From Stenotrophomonas koreensis (GTDB lineage Bacteria > Pseudomonadota > Gammaproteobacteria > Xanthomonadales > Xanthomonadaceae): DNA of 64,000 nt. The notes under the pieces are model-generated. The model did no database searches, had not been told where the DNA came from, and was given only the letters and a program-made list of their open reading frames with translations. Positions 18,672 through 29,196 of the stretch are shown piece after piece. The first letter of the stretch is position 1; each line of letters opens with the position of its first letter. A program made the translations under genes and the position numbers. The stretch is taken from positions 1 through 64,000 of the forward strand of contig NZ_LDJH01000029.1 in the NCBI RefSeq assembly GCF_001431525.1, written 5' to 3'.

Positions 18672-19220
18672 ATGAATCCCTCCAGCAACCTCGTCTTCAT
18701 CGGCCCCACCGGCGCCGGCAAAACCAGCCTCGGACGCCGTGTTGCCGAGCGTTTCGGCCTGCATTTCATTGACCTGGACGTGCTGATCAGCGAGCTGTCT
18801 GGCAGCAGCATTGCCGAGCTGTTTGAACATCTGGGCGAGAAGGGCTTCCGTGGGCATGAAAGCCAGGCCCTGGCGCAGGCGCTGCGTGCCGATGGCGTGC
18901 TGGTGGCTACCGGTGCCGGTGCGGTGCTGTCGGCCGCCAACCGTCAACTGATGGCCGAGCGCGCCTTTGTCGTGCACCTGCATGTCAGCGTCACGGCCCA
19001 GCTGGAACGGCTGTCGCGCGACCGCACCCGGCCGCTGCTGCAGCGTCACGACCGTGCCCAGGTACTGCAGGACATGGCCGTGCAGCGCGACCCGCTGTAT
19101 CGCCAGCTTGGCGAGCTTTGCCTGGATACCGACCAATACATTCCAGCCGAAGCTACCGCACAGCTGGTGCTGCAACTGGCCGCCCACTGGCACCAACTGA
19201 CCGGACCCACCCCCCAATGA
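18672..19220 (+). CDS. aroK: Shikimate kinase
   Basis: A 182-residue enzyme that phosphorylates shikimate at the 3-hydroxyl in the chorismate pathway. It shows Walker A GPTGAGKT, the shikimate-binding LDVLI and FRGHES segments, the VATGAGAV loop (usual form has three Gly) and the RDRTRPLL lid. The ATG at 18672 gives the family N-terminus; a GTG two codons upstream is possible. It overlaps aroB by four bases (ATGA), the common aroK-aroB coupling. No Shine-Dalgarno is visible and a -10-like box lies just upstream. Confidence 0.95.
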   Translation: MNPSSNLVFIGPTGAGKTSLGRRVAERFGLHFIDLDVLISELSGSSIAELFEHLGEKGFRGHESQALAQALRADGVLVATGAGAVLSAANRQLMAERAFVVHLHVSVTAQLERLSRDRTRPLLQRHDRAQVLQDMAVQRDPLYRQLGELCLDTDQYIPAEATAQLVLQLAAHWHQLTGPTPQ

Positions 19221-20323
19221 CTGCCATCCGCACCGTCACCGTCCACGGTGACAGCCCCTACACCATCCACATCGGTCACGGCCTGCTCGAGGACGGCGCA
19301 CTGATCGCCGGCCATATCCGTGGCCGCCATGTGCTGATCGTCAGCGATGACCAGGTCGCGCCGCTGTACCTGCCGGCACTGCGCCAACGGCTGCTGCAGC
19401 AGCGCCCCGAGCTGCTGATCGGCGAGCAGGTGATCGCTGCCGGCGAGGCCTCCAAGACCCTGGACAATTTCGCCCGGGTGATCGACGCCCTGGCTGGCCT
19501 GGGCGCCACCCGTGATGCCTGCGTGCTGGCCCTGGGCGGCGGCGTGGTCGGCGACCTGGCCGGGTTTGCCGCCGCCTGCTGGATGCGCGGCATCGACTGC
19601 GTACAACTGCCGACCAGCCTGCTGGCGATGGTCGATTCCTCGGTCGGCGGCAAGACCGCGGTGGATCTGCCGCAGGGCAAGAACCTGGTCGGTGCCTTCC
19701 ATCCGCCCCGGGCGGTGATTGCCGATACCGCTACCCTGGCCACCCTGCCGCCACGCGAACTGCGCGCCGGCCTGGCCGAGGTCATCAAGTACGCCGCGCT
19801 GGGCGACCTGCGCTTTGGCCAGTGGCTGGCGCAGGAACGGCCGGCCCTGCTGGCAGGCGACAGCGAAGCACTGGCCCTGGCCATTGCCGCCAGCTGCGAG
19901 CACAAGGCCGAGATCGTCGCCCGCGATCCGCTGGAAAAGGCCGAGCGCGCCCTGCTCAACCTGGGCCATACCTTCGGCCACGCGATCGAAACCGCCCAGG
20001 GCTACGCCGCGCCGGGCAGCGACAACCTGATCCATGGCGAGGCGGTGGCCATCGGCATGCTGCTGGCCGCACGGCTGTCGGCCCGGCTGGGCATGGCCAC
20101 TGATCGCGATGCCGACGCGCTGGAGCAGCTGCTGCGCAGTTTTGAACTGCCCACGCAGATTCCGGCCGGACTGACCGCCCAGACCCTGCTGGCACACATG
20201 CGCCTGGACAAGAAGAACACCGCCGGCAAGCTGCGCCTGATCCTGTGGACCGCGTTTGGCCAGGCCTGCATTGTCCCGGACGTTGACGAACAGGCGGTGC
20301 TGGCGGTGCTGCGCCAGCCCTGA
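19217..20323 (+). CDS. aroB: 3-dehydroquinate synthase
   Basis: A 368-residue NAD- and metal-dependent enzyme converting DAHP to 3-dehydroquinate, step two of the chorismate pathway. Motifs include [14 protein letters not shown] (NAD binding), [19 protein letters not shown], the metal-binding region AEVIKYAAL and [11 protein letters not shown], and HGEAVAIGM. The ATG overlaps the aroK stop (ATGA), supporting this start over longer readings. Followed by a 143-bp gap and the WGR gene. Confidence 0.97.
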   Translation: MTAIRTVTVHGDSPYTIHIGHGLLEDGALIAGHIRGRHVLIVSDDQVAPLYLPALRQRLLQQRPELLIGEQVIAAGEASKTLDNFARVIDALAGLGATRDACVLALGGGVVGDLAGFAAACWMRGIDCVQLPTSLLAMVDSSVGGKTAVDLPQGKNLVGAFHPPRAVIADTATLATLPPRELRAGLAEVIKYAALGDLRFGQWLAQERPALLAGDSEALALAIAASCEHKAEIVARDPLEKAERALLNLGHTFGHAIETAQGYAAPGSDNLIHGEAVAIGMLLAARLSARLGMATDRDADALEQLLRSFELPTQIPAGLTAQTLLAHMRLDKKNTAGKLRLILWTAFGQACIVPDVDEQAVLAVLRQP

Positions 20324-20453
20324 CGCCGTAGACCCGCCCCCCTGCCCCGTCCGTGTCTCCAAGCCACGGGCGGCGGTGATAGCCGGGCACACTGGCGGCA
20401 ATAGGCTCCGGCGATCCCCGCCGGGCCTGGCACCTTCGCTGTGCAGTTGCCGC

Positions 20454-20459
20454 TACAAT
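20454..20459 (+). promoter_or_regulatory. Candidate -10 box for the WGR gene, possibly leaderless
   Basis: TACAAT sits seven bases before the ATG at 20467, so the transcript would start at about the first codon. No Shine-Dalgarno is visible. The -35 region (CACCTT at 20431-20436) is weak. Confidence 0.45.
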
Positions 20460-20466
20460 CGGCGCC

Positions 20467-20730
20467 ATGCGCGTATTCCTGCAACAGCTGCCGGTGAGCA
20501 ACGAGGCACCGAAGTACATCCAACTGACGCTGCAGCCTGACCTGTTCGGCGGCTGGGTGCTGTTGCGTGAGACCGGACATATTGGTGGCCGCAGCCAGCT
20601 GCGCCGGGAACTGTTCCTGGACGAGCAGCAGGCCGCGACCGCTTTCGAGAAAGCCCGCGACAGCCAGATCAAGCGCGGCTTCCAGGTGACCTTTATCAGC
20701 GGCCATGCCGTCCAGGATAGAACACCGTAG
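20467..20730 (+). CDS. WGR domain-containing small protein
   Basis: An 87-residue protein made almost entirely of one WGR-type domain: PKYIQLTLQPDLFGGWVLLRE, then the Gly-Gly-Arg turn (GHIGGRSQLRRELF) and FEKARDSQIKRGF. WGR domains occur in PARPs and in stand-alone bacterial proteins and are thought to bind nucleic acid ends; the role of this one is not established. No signal peptide. It lies between aroB and hemE, and appears to have its own promoter. Confidence 0.85.
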   Translation: MRVFLQQLPVSNEAPKYIQLTLQPDLFGGWVLLRETGHIGGRSQLRRELFLDEQQAATAFEKARDSQIKRGFQVTFISGHAVQDRTP

Positions 20731-20772
20731 TCCCCACCCGGGCTGCCCCTGCAGCCTTCAGCGAGCAAGCCG

Positions 20773-21846
20773 ATGACCAGCCCTGTGAAGAATGATCGAT
20801 TCCTGCGCGCCCTGCGCCGCGAGCCTGTGGATTGCACGCCGGTCTGGCTGATGCGCCAGGCCGGCCGCTACCTGCCGGAATACCGCGCCACCCGGGCCAG
20901 GGCCGGCTCCTTCCTGGCCATGGCCAAGAACCCGGACATTGCCTGCGAAGTGACCCTGCAGCCGCTGCGGCGCTTCGATCTGGACGCGGCGATCCTGTTC
21001 TCCGACATCCTCACCGTGCCCGATGCAATGGGCCTGGGCCTGTACTTCGTCGAAGGCGAAGGCCCCAAGTTCGAACGCCCGATCACCGGCATGGCCGACG
21101 TCGCCCGCCTGGGTGTGCCGGACATGGAAGCCGATCTGGGCTATGTGATGGATGCGGTGCGCGTCATCCGTCGCGAGCTGGACGGCAGCGTGCCGCTGAT
21201 CGGTTTTTCCGGCAGCCCGTGGACCCTGGCCTGCTACATGGTGCAGGGCGGCGGCAGCAAGGATTTTGCCAAAATCAAGGCAATGGCCCTGAACGAGCCG
21301 GCCACCCTGCACAAGCTGCTGGAGGTGGTTACCGATGCGGTGATCGCCTACCTGGCCGCCCAGCGCGCGGCCGGTGCGCAGGCGCTGCAGGTGTTTGACA
21401 CCTGGGGCGGGGTATTGTCCCCGGCGATGTACCGCGAGTTCTCGCTGCGCTACCTGCAGCGCATCGCCAGCGAGCTGGAACGTGGCCAGGGCGATGCGCG
21501 TACCCCGCTGATCCTGTTCGGCAAGGGCACCGGCCAGTACGTGGCCGAGCTGGCGGCCACCGGCACCGACGGCGTCGGCGTGGACTGGACCATCTCACTG
21601 GAACAGGCAGCACGCCTGGCCGGTGGGCGGGTGGCACTGCAGGGCAACCTCGACCCGACCACCCTGTACGGCAACCCCGAAGCGATCGAGCGCGAGGTCG
21701 CACGCACCCTGGACAGCTACCGCGACGGCAACAACGGTTCGCGCGAAGGCCATATCTTCAACCTGGGCCATGGCATGTCCCCGGACATGAACCCCGAGCA
21801 CGTCGCCGTGCTGGTCGAAGCGGTGCACCGTTACAGCGCGCGCTGA
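20773..21846 (+). CDS. hemE: Uroporphyrinogen decarboxylase
   Basis: A 357-residue enzyme removing four acetate carboxyls of uroporphyrinogen III to give coproporphyrinogen III in heme synthesis. The N-terminal signature [16 protein letters not shown], the catalytic Asp region [10 protein letters not shown], and the second signature [13 protein letters not shown] are all present, with a C-terminal [16 protein letters not shown]. Length is normal. It follows the WGR gene by 42 bp and ends at a strong hairpin shared with a convergent kinase gene. Confidence 0.97.
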   Translation: MTSPVKNDRFLRALRREPVDCTPVWLMRQAGRYLPEYRATRARAGSFLAMAKNPDIACEVTLQPLRRFDLDAAILFSDILTVPDAMGLGLYFVEGEGPKFERPITGMADVARLGVPDMEADLGYVMDAVRVIRRELDGSVPLIGFSGSPWTLACYMVQGGGSKDFAKIKAMALNEPATLHKLLEVVTDAVIAYLAAQRAAGAQALQVFDTWGGVLSPAMYREFSLRYLQRIASELERGQGDARTPLILFGKGTGQYVAELAATGTDGVGVDWTISLEQAARLAGGRVALQGNLDPTTLYGNPEAIEREVARTLDSYRDGNNGSREGHIFNLGHGMSPDMNPEHVAVLVEAVHRYSAR

Positions 21847-21882
21847 TACACCGCGCACCGCAACCAACAGCAACCACCTGCA

Positions 21883-21907
21883 CAGGCCGGGCTCATTGCC
21901 CGGCCTG
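21883..21907. terminator. Hairpin between convergent hemE and hybrid kinase
   Basis: CAGGCCGGGC (21883-21892) pairs perfectly with GCCCGGCCTG (21898-21907) over a TCATT loop. The loop contains the kinase stop codon. No long T-tract follows. Confidence 0.6.
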
Positions 21908-24900
21908 GTCGTTTCCGCTGCCGGCCGTGGCGGCCTGCCCTGCCGCGATGATCGCCGCGGCAATGGCCTCTTCCAGCATCTGGCCGGTTACCGGCTTGCG
22001 CAGGAAGCCATTGAAGCCGTGCGCCATCGCCTGCTCGCAGGCTTCGGCATCGGCGCGCGCGGTCACTGCCAGCAACGGCAGCCGGTAGCCCATCGCACGC
22101 AGCTGACCGGCCAGCTTGATGCCATCCAGGCCCGGCAGGTCCAGGTCCAGCAGGGCGATGTCAAAGGACTGCGCAGCGAGCTCGGCCAGGGCTGCCAGGC
22201 CATGACCGACATGCCGCACCCGGTGCTGGCGCACCTGCAGCAGGCTACAGATCACCTCGGCAACGGTCAGGTCATCCTCGACCAGCAGGATCGACAGCCC
22301 CTGCAGGCTCGGCGTGCTGGGCACCACCGGCTCGGCGGCCACCGGCTTGAGCTCCCAGGGCAACGGCAACTGCACCATGAAGCGCGCACCACGGCCGGGC
22401 TGGCTGTCGACACTGATGCTGCCGCCCATCGCCATGGCCAGCTCATTGCTGATGGACAGCCCCAGGCCACTGCCGCCATAGCGCTCGGCGGTACGCGCCC
22501 CTTCGGCCTGCTCGAAACGCTTGAACAGGCGCTGCTTCTGCGCATCGGCAATGCCAGGGCCGGTATCGACGATCTCGATCGACAGACCCGGCGAAACCGC
22601 CGCTACCTTCACCCGCAGGGTGACCTGGCCGGTCGCGGTGAACTTGATCGCATTGCCGAGCAGGTTGAGCATGATCTGACGCAGACGCACCGCATCACCC
22701 AGCACATGGGTGGTCGGTGCAAAGCCCCGCTCGGTGACAAAGTGCAGCTGCTTGGCCTGGGCCAGCGGGGCCATCAGCATCACCACCTGGTCGGTCAGCC
22801 CGCCCAGATCCACCAGGGTCTGCTGCAGCTCCAGCTTGCCCGCTTCGATCCGGGCCAGGTCCAGCGCGTCATTGACCAGCCGCAGCAGGTGCTCGCCGGC
22901 CTGCTGGATGGCCTGGGCGTAGCCGCGCTCACGCCAGGCCAGGTCCGAGGCCAGCAGCAGTTCACTCATGCCCAGCACACCGGTCAACGGCGTGCGGACT
23001 TCATGGCCGAGGTTGGCCAGGAACCGGGTCTTGGCCAGCGAGGCCTGCTCGGCCAGCTCGCGCGTGCGCCGGGCCAGGTCCAGCTCATTGATGCGCTGCA
23101 GCCGGCGCCGGTACAGACGCAGGCCAACCCAGACCAGCACCAGCAACAGCAAGGCATACAGCACGATGCCGGTGGTGCTGGCCCACCACGGCGGCAATAC
23201 CCGGAACGGGAGCACCTGCACCGATGACCAGACGTTGTCGGCCGTACGCGCCTGCACCAGCAGCTTGTACTGGCCCGAACGCAGGGTGGAGAAAATCCGC
23301 TCGCCACTGTTGCCCACTTCGACCCAGTCCGGATCGAAACCTTCCAGCTTGAAGCGGTAGAGGTTGCTGCTGCCATCGGCAAAGGACAGCAGGCGCGCAT
23401 TGACCTGCAGGTCACGCATGTCCGGCTCGATCAGCAGCGGCGTCTGGTGGGTCAGGTCCAGCAGTTCGTCGCCCTGGCGTGCGGTCACCCGCTCGATGGC
23501 CAGCACCTGGCGCAACTTGCTCGGCACCAGCGCGGCAGGATCCAGCAGCAGCACACCGAAGGCGGTGGCGGCATACACCTGGCCGCGGTTGCTCATGCCC
23601 AGGGTATTGGCAATGAATTCCTGGCTGCGCAGCCCGTCCTGGACACCGAACGGGCGCACACTGCGATTGGCCAGGTCCACCCGGTACAGCCCACGGGCGG
23701 CACTTACCCAGGCCACCCCCTGCACATCCAGCACCAGGCCATTGGGGGTGATGTGCGGAAAGCCGCTGAGCTGGTCAATCCGGTCCACCTTGTGCAGGCC
23801 ATCATCGCGCAGCAGGTGCAGGCTCAATGCCCCCTGGTGGCCCAGCCACAGCACGCCATCGACACTGAAGCGCATCACATACACCGCCAGCTGCGGCGAG
23901 CCCGGCACCGGAATGAACTGCTGCTGCAGCGGGTCGAACCGCTGCACCCCCAGTTCGGTGCCCAGCCACAGCTGGTCATCCGGGCCGCACTGGAGCGTGT
24001 GGATGTCCTGCAGCGGAGCCGGGGCCAGGTCAACAGCAAGGGACCAGGCGATCCGCCCATCGCTGTCACGCAGCTGCAGGCCGCCTTCGCGGCTGAACAC
24101 CCACATCCGTCCCTGGTTGCAGCGGACCAGGCGCGAAATCGTGCCCGCCGGGGCCGGGTTGTCGTTATCGCCATTGAACCAGCGCCGCAGCTGGCCAGTG
24201 CCCGGGTCATAGCGGATCAACTGGTGATGGGTGCCGATCCAGACCCTGCCCTGGCCATCTTCGGCGACCGAGCGCAGCCAGGTCTGCCCCAGCGGTAGGG
24301 TGAAGTGCTGCTGGATCCGGCCGCTGCGTGGATCGATGTGGTCCAGAATGCCGCCACTGCCGACCACCCACAGGCCATCGCGCGAGGAAGCCGCCAGCGC
24401 CGTGGCCAACGGATTGCGCAGCCCCTGACGGTTGTCGCGGTCCCCCTGCAGGTGGGTGAATTGACGCCAGTTGGCAGGCAGGTACCACAGGCCATTGTCC
24501 ATGCTGCCAAACCACAGGCCACCTTCGCGGTCCTCGTAGCCCAGCATCCATGACGGCCGCACCGCACGCCGCGCCATCGCACTGAACACCGGCACATCGC
24601 TGACCCAGTGGCCATCCCGGCTCAGGCCCAGCCCCCCGCGGGTGTCGTACCAGTACTCGCCCCGGCTGTCCTGTACCAGCAGCTGCAGTGCTTCCTTGCC
24701 CGGCTCGCTGTCCAGCTGCGGGGTCTGGATCTGGCCATCGGGCTGCACCACCACGGTGCCCCGGCTGGTGCCTACCCAGACCCGTCCCTGTTGATCGCCC
24801 TGCAGGGTGTTGATCAACGGCGAGGGCAGCTGCTCCAGCGGCAGCCGTTCAAAATCGCCCCCGGTCCAGCGGGCCACACCGTTCTGGGTACCGACCCACA

Positions 24901-25498
24901 GCTGGCCGTCATCGGTGACCAGCAACTGCCCTACCGCGCGTGAGGGCAGCGAGCGCGGATTGCCGTGCTCGGGCAGGAAAACGCGGATGCTGTTGTCCGG
25001 CGCCAAACGGTACAGACCGGCGTTTTCGGTGCCGAACCAGATCGCGCCGTCGGCGGTTGAGGTGATGGCCCAGATCCGGTTGGAACCGATCTGCGGATAG
25101 GACTGCTGGTCGAAATAGCGGAAGTTGCGCCGGTCGGCACTGAGCATGACCAGGCCGGCCGAATGGGTCCCCACCCACAACTGGTTGCGGGCATCGACAT
25201 GCACGGCCCACAACTCGTTGTCGCGCAGGCCGTTTTCGGTGCGCCAGGTACGGAAATCGCGCCCGTCAAAGCGCACCAGGCCATCGGCACTGGCCAGCCA
25301 CAGGTAACCAAACCGGTCTTCGGCGATGGCGCGGATGTTGGACGAGGGCAGGCCATCGGCCACGGTGAACTCGCGCAGGTACGGCTGTGCCTGCAAGCGG
25401 GCCGTGGACAGCAATGCCGCGCCGGCCGTCGGCACCAGCAGCATCAGCAATGCCAACAACAGCAGCGCCCAATAGCCGGGGGTACGTGGCTTGATCAC
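21893..25498 (-). CDS. Two-component propeller hybrid histidine kinase (copy 1)
   Basis: A 1,201-residue membrane sensor. An N-terminal hydrophobic segment (about 9-29) precedes a long periplasmic region of Reg_prop repeats (about 45-650; recurring LWVGT and GLYRL-type units) forming beta-propellers, then a Y_Y_Y domain (about 690-765). One membrane helix (about 774-796) is followed by HisKA with His832 (GHEVRTP), a HATPase with QIMLNLLGNAIKF, DTGPGI and GGSGLGLS, and a receiver with Asp1118 (LLDLDLPG). It starts with GTG directly after the stop of the upstream paralogue, with AAGGAG nearby. There is no HTH output domain, so a partner must carry the signal on. The ligand is unknown. Confidence 0.93.
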   Translation of the reverse strand: MIKPRTPGYWALLLLALLMLLVPTAGAALLSTARLQAQPYLREFTVADGLPSSNIRAIAEDRFGYLWLASADGLVRFDGRDFRTWRTENGLRDNELWAVHVDARNQLWVGTHSAGLVMLSADRRNFRYFDQQSYPQIGSNRIWAITSTADGAIWFGTENAGLYRLAPDNSIRVFLPEHGNPRSLPSRAVGQLLVTDDGQLWVGTQNGVARWTGGDFERLPLEQLPSPLINTLQGDQQGRVWVGTSRGTVVVQPDGQIQTPQLDSEPGKEALQLLVQDSRGEYWYDTRGGLGLSRDGHWVSDVPVFSAMARRAVRPSWMLGYEDREGGLWFGSMDNGLWYLPANWRQFTHLQGDRDNRQGLRNPLATALAASSRDGLWVVGSGGILDHIDPRSGRIQQHFTLPLGQTWLRSVAEDGQGRVWIGTHHQLIRYDPGTGQLRRWFNGDNDNPAPAGTISRLVRCNQGRMWVFSREGGLQLRDSDGRIAWSLAVDLAPAPLQDIHTLQCGPDDQLWLGTELGVQRFDPLQQQFIPVPGSPQLAVYVMRFSVDGVLWLGHQGALSLHLLRDDGLHKVDRIDQLSGFPHITPNGLVLDVQGVAWVSAARGLYRVDLANRSVRPFGVQDGLRSQEFIANTLGMSNRGQVYAATAFGVLLLDPAALVPSKLRQVLAIERVTARQGDELLDLTHQTPLLIEPDMRDLQVNARLLSFADGSSNLYRFKLEGFDPDWVEVGNSGERIFSTLRSGQYKLLVQARTADNVWSSVQVLPFRVLPPWWASTTGIVLYALLLLVLVWVGLRLYRRRLQRINELDLARRTRELAEQASLAKTRFLANLGHEVRTPLTGVLGMSELLLASDLAWRERGYAQAIQQAGEHLLRLVNDALDLARIEAGKLELQQTLVDLGGLTDQVVMLMAPLAQAKQLHFVTERGFAPTTHVLGDAVRLRQIMLNLLGNAIKFTATGQVTLRVKVAAVSPGLSIEIVDTGPGIADAQKQRLFKRFEQAEGARTAERYGGSGLGLSISNELAMAMGGSISVDSQPGRGARFMVQLPLPWELKPVAAEPVVPSTPSLQGLSILLVEDDLTVAEVICSLLQVRQHRVRHVGHGLAALAELAAQSFDIALLDLDLPGLDGIKLAGQLRAMGYRLPLLAVTARADAEACEQAMAHGFNGFLRKPVTGQMLEEAIAAAIIAAGQAATAGSGNDQAGQ

Positions 25499-28400
25499 TT
25501 ACGCCAGCTCCTTGGCCGTGGCCGGATCCTGCTCACGCAGCATGCCCACCAACGCCTCGGCCAACAACACCCCGGTCACCGGCTTGCGTACATAGGCATC
25601 GAAACCGGCCTGGCACACCTCACCCTCGGCCTGCGCATCGGAGCGGGCGGTCACCGCCAGCAACGGCAGCCGCTTGCCCATCGCACGGATCTGACGGGCC
25701 AGGCTCAGGCCATCGATGCCCGGCAGATCCAGATCCAGCAGACCGGCATCAAACTCTTCGGTCACAATCAGCGACAGCGCCTGCAGGCCGTTGACCACAT
25801 GGCTGACCTGGTGGCCACGGGCCTGCAACAGCGCACAGATCACCTCGGCCACGGTCCTGTCGTCTTCGACCAGCAGGATTTTCAACGCAACCGGTGCAGC
25901 TGCCGGCAGGACCACTGACGGCAGCGGGTGATCGGCGCGCTCCAGCTCCCAGCGCAGCGGCAGCTGCACGCTGATGCAGTTGCCACCGCCACGGTCACTG
26001 TGCACCTGGATACTGCCACCCATCGCATGCACCAGTTCACGGCTGATGGCCAGGCCGACGCCACCACCGGCAACCCGCAACTGGGCATTGTCCCTGCCCT
26101 GGAAGCGATCAAACAGGTGGCGTTGGTTTTCCTCGCTCAGTGCCTGGCCGCTGTCGTGCACCTCAAGGCACAGGCCACGCCCGAGCGAGTCCAGCCTCAC
26201 CTGCAGGGCGACCGTACCGCTGTGGGTATGCCGGATGGCGTTGGCCAGCAGGTTGTTGAGCACCTGGCGCAGGCGCACCATGTCGCCATGCACGCAGACC
26301 GGGCCCGGCAGGTCGTCGGGCATGGCCAGGGTCAGCCCCTTGGCCTGCACCTTCTGCTGCAGTGGCCGGGCCACCTCGGCAAGCAGGCTCTGCAGCGAAA
26401 ACGGCTGGCATTGCAGCTGCAGCCGGCCGGCCTCGATTCCGGCCATGTCCAGCGCATCATCCAGCAGGTTGAGCAACTGCCCACCGGCATTCTGGATGCC
26501 ACTGACCCAGTTGCGCTGACGCTGATCCAGCGGGGTTTCCATCAACAATTCACTCATCCCGATCACCCCGGTCAACGGGGTACGCACTTCATGGCCCAGT
26601 GCCGAGAGGAAGTGGGTCTTGAACTGCGAAGACTGCTCGGCCAGCTGTTGCCGCTGACGCAGCGCCTGCCAGCGCCTGTGCTGCTGCCTGCGGCGCTGGA
26701 ACACCAGCCAGGCCAGCCCCAGCAGCAAAAACCCGCACAGCACCCAGACAGCCCGCGCCGGCGCACTGGCCCACCAATGCGGCAGCACCTGGATGCCGAA
26801 CGTGGTCGATTCGCTCCAGCCGGACTGCCCCGAACGCGCCTGCACTTCCATCACGTAGTGCCCCGCCGGCAGACCGGCCAGGCTGCGCTGGCCATCGACG
26901 CCGACCTCGAACCAGTCCTGCTCGTGGTCACGCAGCCTGAAACGGTAGCGCTGGCTGTTGCGGCCGACATGGGTCAGCAGCCGGGCGGTGATCAACAGTT
27001 CACGGTCATCCGGCTGCAGCGTGACCAGGCCATCAAGCAAGGGGCGGGGCTGCAGCCGGGCCGCATCGGCCACCCGCACATCCAGTGCTGCAATCTGCAG
27101 CTGCGAGGGTGGCAGCGGTTGCGGCGGTTGATCCAGATCGAAATGGACCAGACCACCGCTGTTCAAGGCCAGGCCACGCCGCGCATTGCGGCTGGGCGGA
27201 TGGTGAAGGAACTCGGTTTCGGCCAGACCATCACTGATCCCGAACACCTGCACCTGGCCCTTGCCGGACCAGCGCACCAGCCCGCGCGAGGAGGTGGCCC
27301 AGACCTGGCCACTATCGGCCAGCAGCAGCCCCCCCAGGCTGACCGGAGGGACGCCCTCGGCAGGACCGACATGCTCCTGCAGCTGCAGCCGGTTGCCTGC
27401 CTGGCGATAGCGCCCGATCATGCCTTCACCGGCCAGCCAGACCAGGTCCGGATAGGCAAAGACAATGTCATACACCGGCAGGTCCGCCGGCAAGCCACTG
27501 ACGGTGACCAGCTGGTTGTCATGCCAGCGCTGTACCCCACCCTCGCTGGTGATCCACAGGCCGCCATCCGGTCCCGGCCGCAGCTGGTGGATCAGCTCGT
27601 CGAGCAGGCCTTCCGGCCCGCCTGGCCGCAGCTGCCTGAGCAGCCGGCCGTCGACGCTGCGCTGCTGCAGGCCGACGCCATGGACCTGCATCCAGATGCT
27701 GCCATCGGGCATCAGGGTCATCAGATTCACCCGCTGGAACGGGTCATCGCCGGCAATGATGCGTTTGCTGCTCAGGCGGCCGCTGTGCCGCTCATACCAG
27801 AACAGCTGACCCCGGCCACCGAGCAGGATCCGCCCATCAGGCAGCACCAGCACCGACCACAGGGCCTTGTCATCGACCTGCTTGCGGCTGAGCAGGCGGC
27901 TGAGCTGTCCCTGGCCATCGAGCCGGAACAGGCCGGCGTCACTGCTGATCAGAAAGCCATCGCCATCGGGCGTACTGCGGGTCAGGCCGATGCTTTCCAG
28001 CAGCTCGCCCTGGAATTGATGCACATTGCCAAAACGCCGCCAATCCGGCGGCAGGTAGGCCAGTCCCTGGCTGTAGGTGGCAAACCACAGCCCGCCCTCG
28101 TGGTCCTGGAGCATGTCCACCACCGTGCTGTTGGGCATCCACAGCCCGGACAGCGCACCGCCCTGGAGCTGCTGCATCCGGCCATCGCGCTGCAGGTACA
28201 GACCGGCGGCGGTGCCCAGCCAGTGCGTCCCGTCGTTGTCCTGGAGCACGGCGGCCGAGCGCAACGGCTCGCCCTGCGGGCCGTTGACCGCGGTCAGTGC
28301 CTCATCGGCCACCCGCAGCTGCCACAGCTGGCCATGGCTGCCGACCCAGACCCGGCCATCGCTGTCCACGCTGATCCGGGTGATCACGCTGTTGCCCAGC

Positions 28401-29065
28401 TGCGCCTGGGCCACCCGGTGCAGCTGGTCATTTTCCCAGCGGACCAGGCCGGCACCGGTACCAATCCACATCCGCCCGCGCGGGTCCGGGCGCAGCACAT
28501 AGATCTGACCGTCAGGCAGCTGATCGGGCTGCCCGCCGACGCCGATCTGGCGGATGCGACCCTGTTTGTCGACCAGGCACAGGCCTTCGCCATTGCCCCC
28601 CACCCACAGCACCCCGTCCATCCAGGCCAATGACCACACCTGCCTGCCACAGCGCAGGGTGATTTCCGGAAACACCTCAAAGCCACTGCCATCGGCGCGC
28701 AGGCGCAGCAGCCCCATGCCGTTGCTGCCCACCCAGACCCGGTCTTCGTCATCAATGGCCAGTGATTCGATGTAGTTCAGCGGCAAGGAGTCGCGCTGTC
28801 CCGGCTGGTGCTGCCAGACCCGGATCTCGGTGCCGTCCATCCGCGCCAGGCCATCGGCGGTCGCCGCCCAGATGTTGCCTTTGCTGTCCTTGGCCAGTTG
28901 CAGCACCTGCCGCGAGGGCAGGCCGTCGCTGGCCAGGAACCGCTGCATGCGTGGCGACTGCATCTGTGCCACTGCGGCCAGCGGCACGGCAAGCAGCAGC
29001 AACATGGCCAGCACCCTGCCAGGCCACGCCAGTGCGTTGATCGGTCGTTGAAGGCCATCCCACAT
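25499..29065 (-). CDS. Two-component propeller hybrid histidine kinase (copy 2)
   Basis: About 1,188 residues, with the same architecture as the adjacent downstream gene: signal peptide (GRVLAMLLLLAVPLAAVAQ), Reg_prop propeller repeats, Y_Y_Y domain, one membrane helix, HisKA (ALGHEVRTPLTG), HATPase (QVLNNLLANAIRH, GGGVGLAIS) and a receiver (LLDLDLPGIDG). G1 reads HDSGQAL, less canonical than in copy 1. I prefer the ATG at 29063-29065, which has GAGG a few bases upstream; the ATG at 29092 is the alternative. The TAA stop abuts the GTG of copy 1, so the two are co-translated. Divergent from yceI. Confidence 0.92.
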   Translation of the reverse strand: MWDGLQRPINALAWPGRVLAMLLLLAVPLAAVAQMQSPRMQRFLASDGLPSRQVLQLAKDSKGNIWAATADGLARMDGTEIRVWQHQPGQRDSLPLNYIESLAIDDEDRVWVGSNGMGLLRLRADGSGFEVFPEITLRCGRQVWSLAWMDGVLWVGGNGEGLCLVDKQGRIRQIGVGGQPDQLPDGQIYVLRPDPRGRMWIGTGAGLVRWENDQLHRVAQAQLGNSVITRISVDSDGRVWVGSHGQLWQLRVADEALTAVNGPQGEPLRSAAVLQDNDGTHWLGTAAGLYLQRDGRMQQLQGGALSGLWMPNSTVVDMLQDHEGGLWFATYSQGLAYLPPDWRRFGNVHQFQGELLESIGLTRSTPDGDGFLISSDAGLFRLDGQGQLSRLLSRKQVDDKALWSVLVLPDGRILLGGRGQLFWYERHSGRLSSKRIIAGDDPFQRVNLMTLMPDGSIWMQVHGVGLQQRSVDGRLLRQLRPGGPEGLLDELIHQLRPGPDGGLWITSEGGVQRWHDNQLVTVSGLPADLPVYDIVFAYPDLVWLAGEGMIGRYRQAGNRLQLQEHVGPAEGVPPVSLGGLLLADSGQVWATSSRGLVRWSGKGQVQVFGISDGLAETEFLHHPPSRNARRGLALNSGGLVHFDLDQPPQPLPPSQLQIAALDVRVADAARLQPRPLLDGLVTLQPDDRELLITARLLTHVGRNSQRYRFRLRDHEQDWFEVGVDGQRSLAGLPAGHYVMEVQARSGQSGWSESTTFGIQVLPHWWASAPARAVWVLCGFLLLGLAWLVFQRRRQQHRRWQALRQRQQLAEQSSQFKTHFLSALGHEVRTPLTGVIGMSELLMETPLDQRQRNWVSGIQNAGGQLLNLLDDALDMAGIEAGRLQLQCQPFSLQSLLAEVARPLQQKVQAKGLTLAMPDDLPGPVCVHGDMVRLRQVLNNLLANAIRHTHSGTVALQVRLDSLGRGLCLEVHDSGQALSEENQRHLFDRFQGRDNAQLRVAGGGVGLAISRELVHAMGGSIQVHSDRGGGNCISVQLPLRWELERADHPLPSVVLPAAAPVALKILLVEDDRTVAEVICALLQARGHQVSHVVNGLQALSLIVTEEFDAGLLDLDLPGIDGLSLARQIRAMGKRLPLLAVTARSDAQAEGEVCQAGFDAYVRKPVTGVLLAEALVGMLREQDPATAKELA

Positions 29066-29196
29066 CGCCTCGCGCCCCTTACGCGCAGCCATCCGTTGGC
29101 ACCAGGTCGGCAGTGTAGCCTTAAGTTCAATCCCTGCACACGCAGGCGTGCCGACTGCCGCTAGACTGCCGGCAACCCGGCCCTGGAACCCACTGC

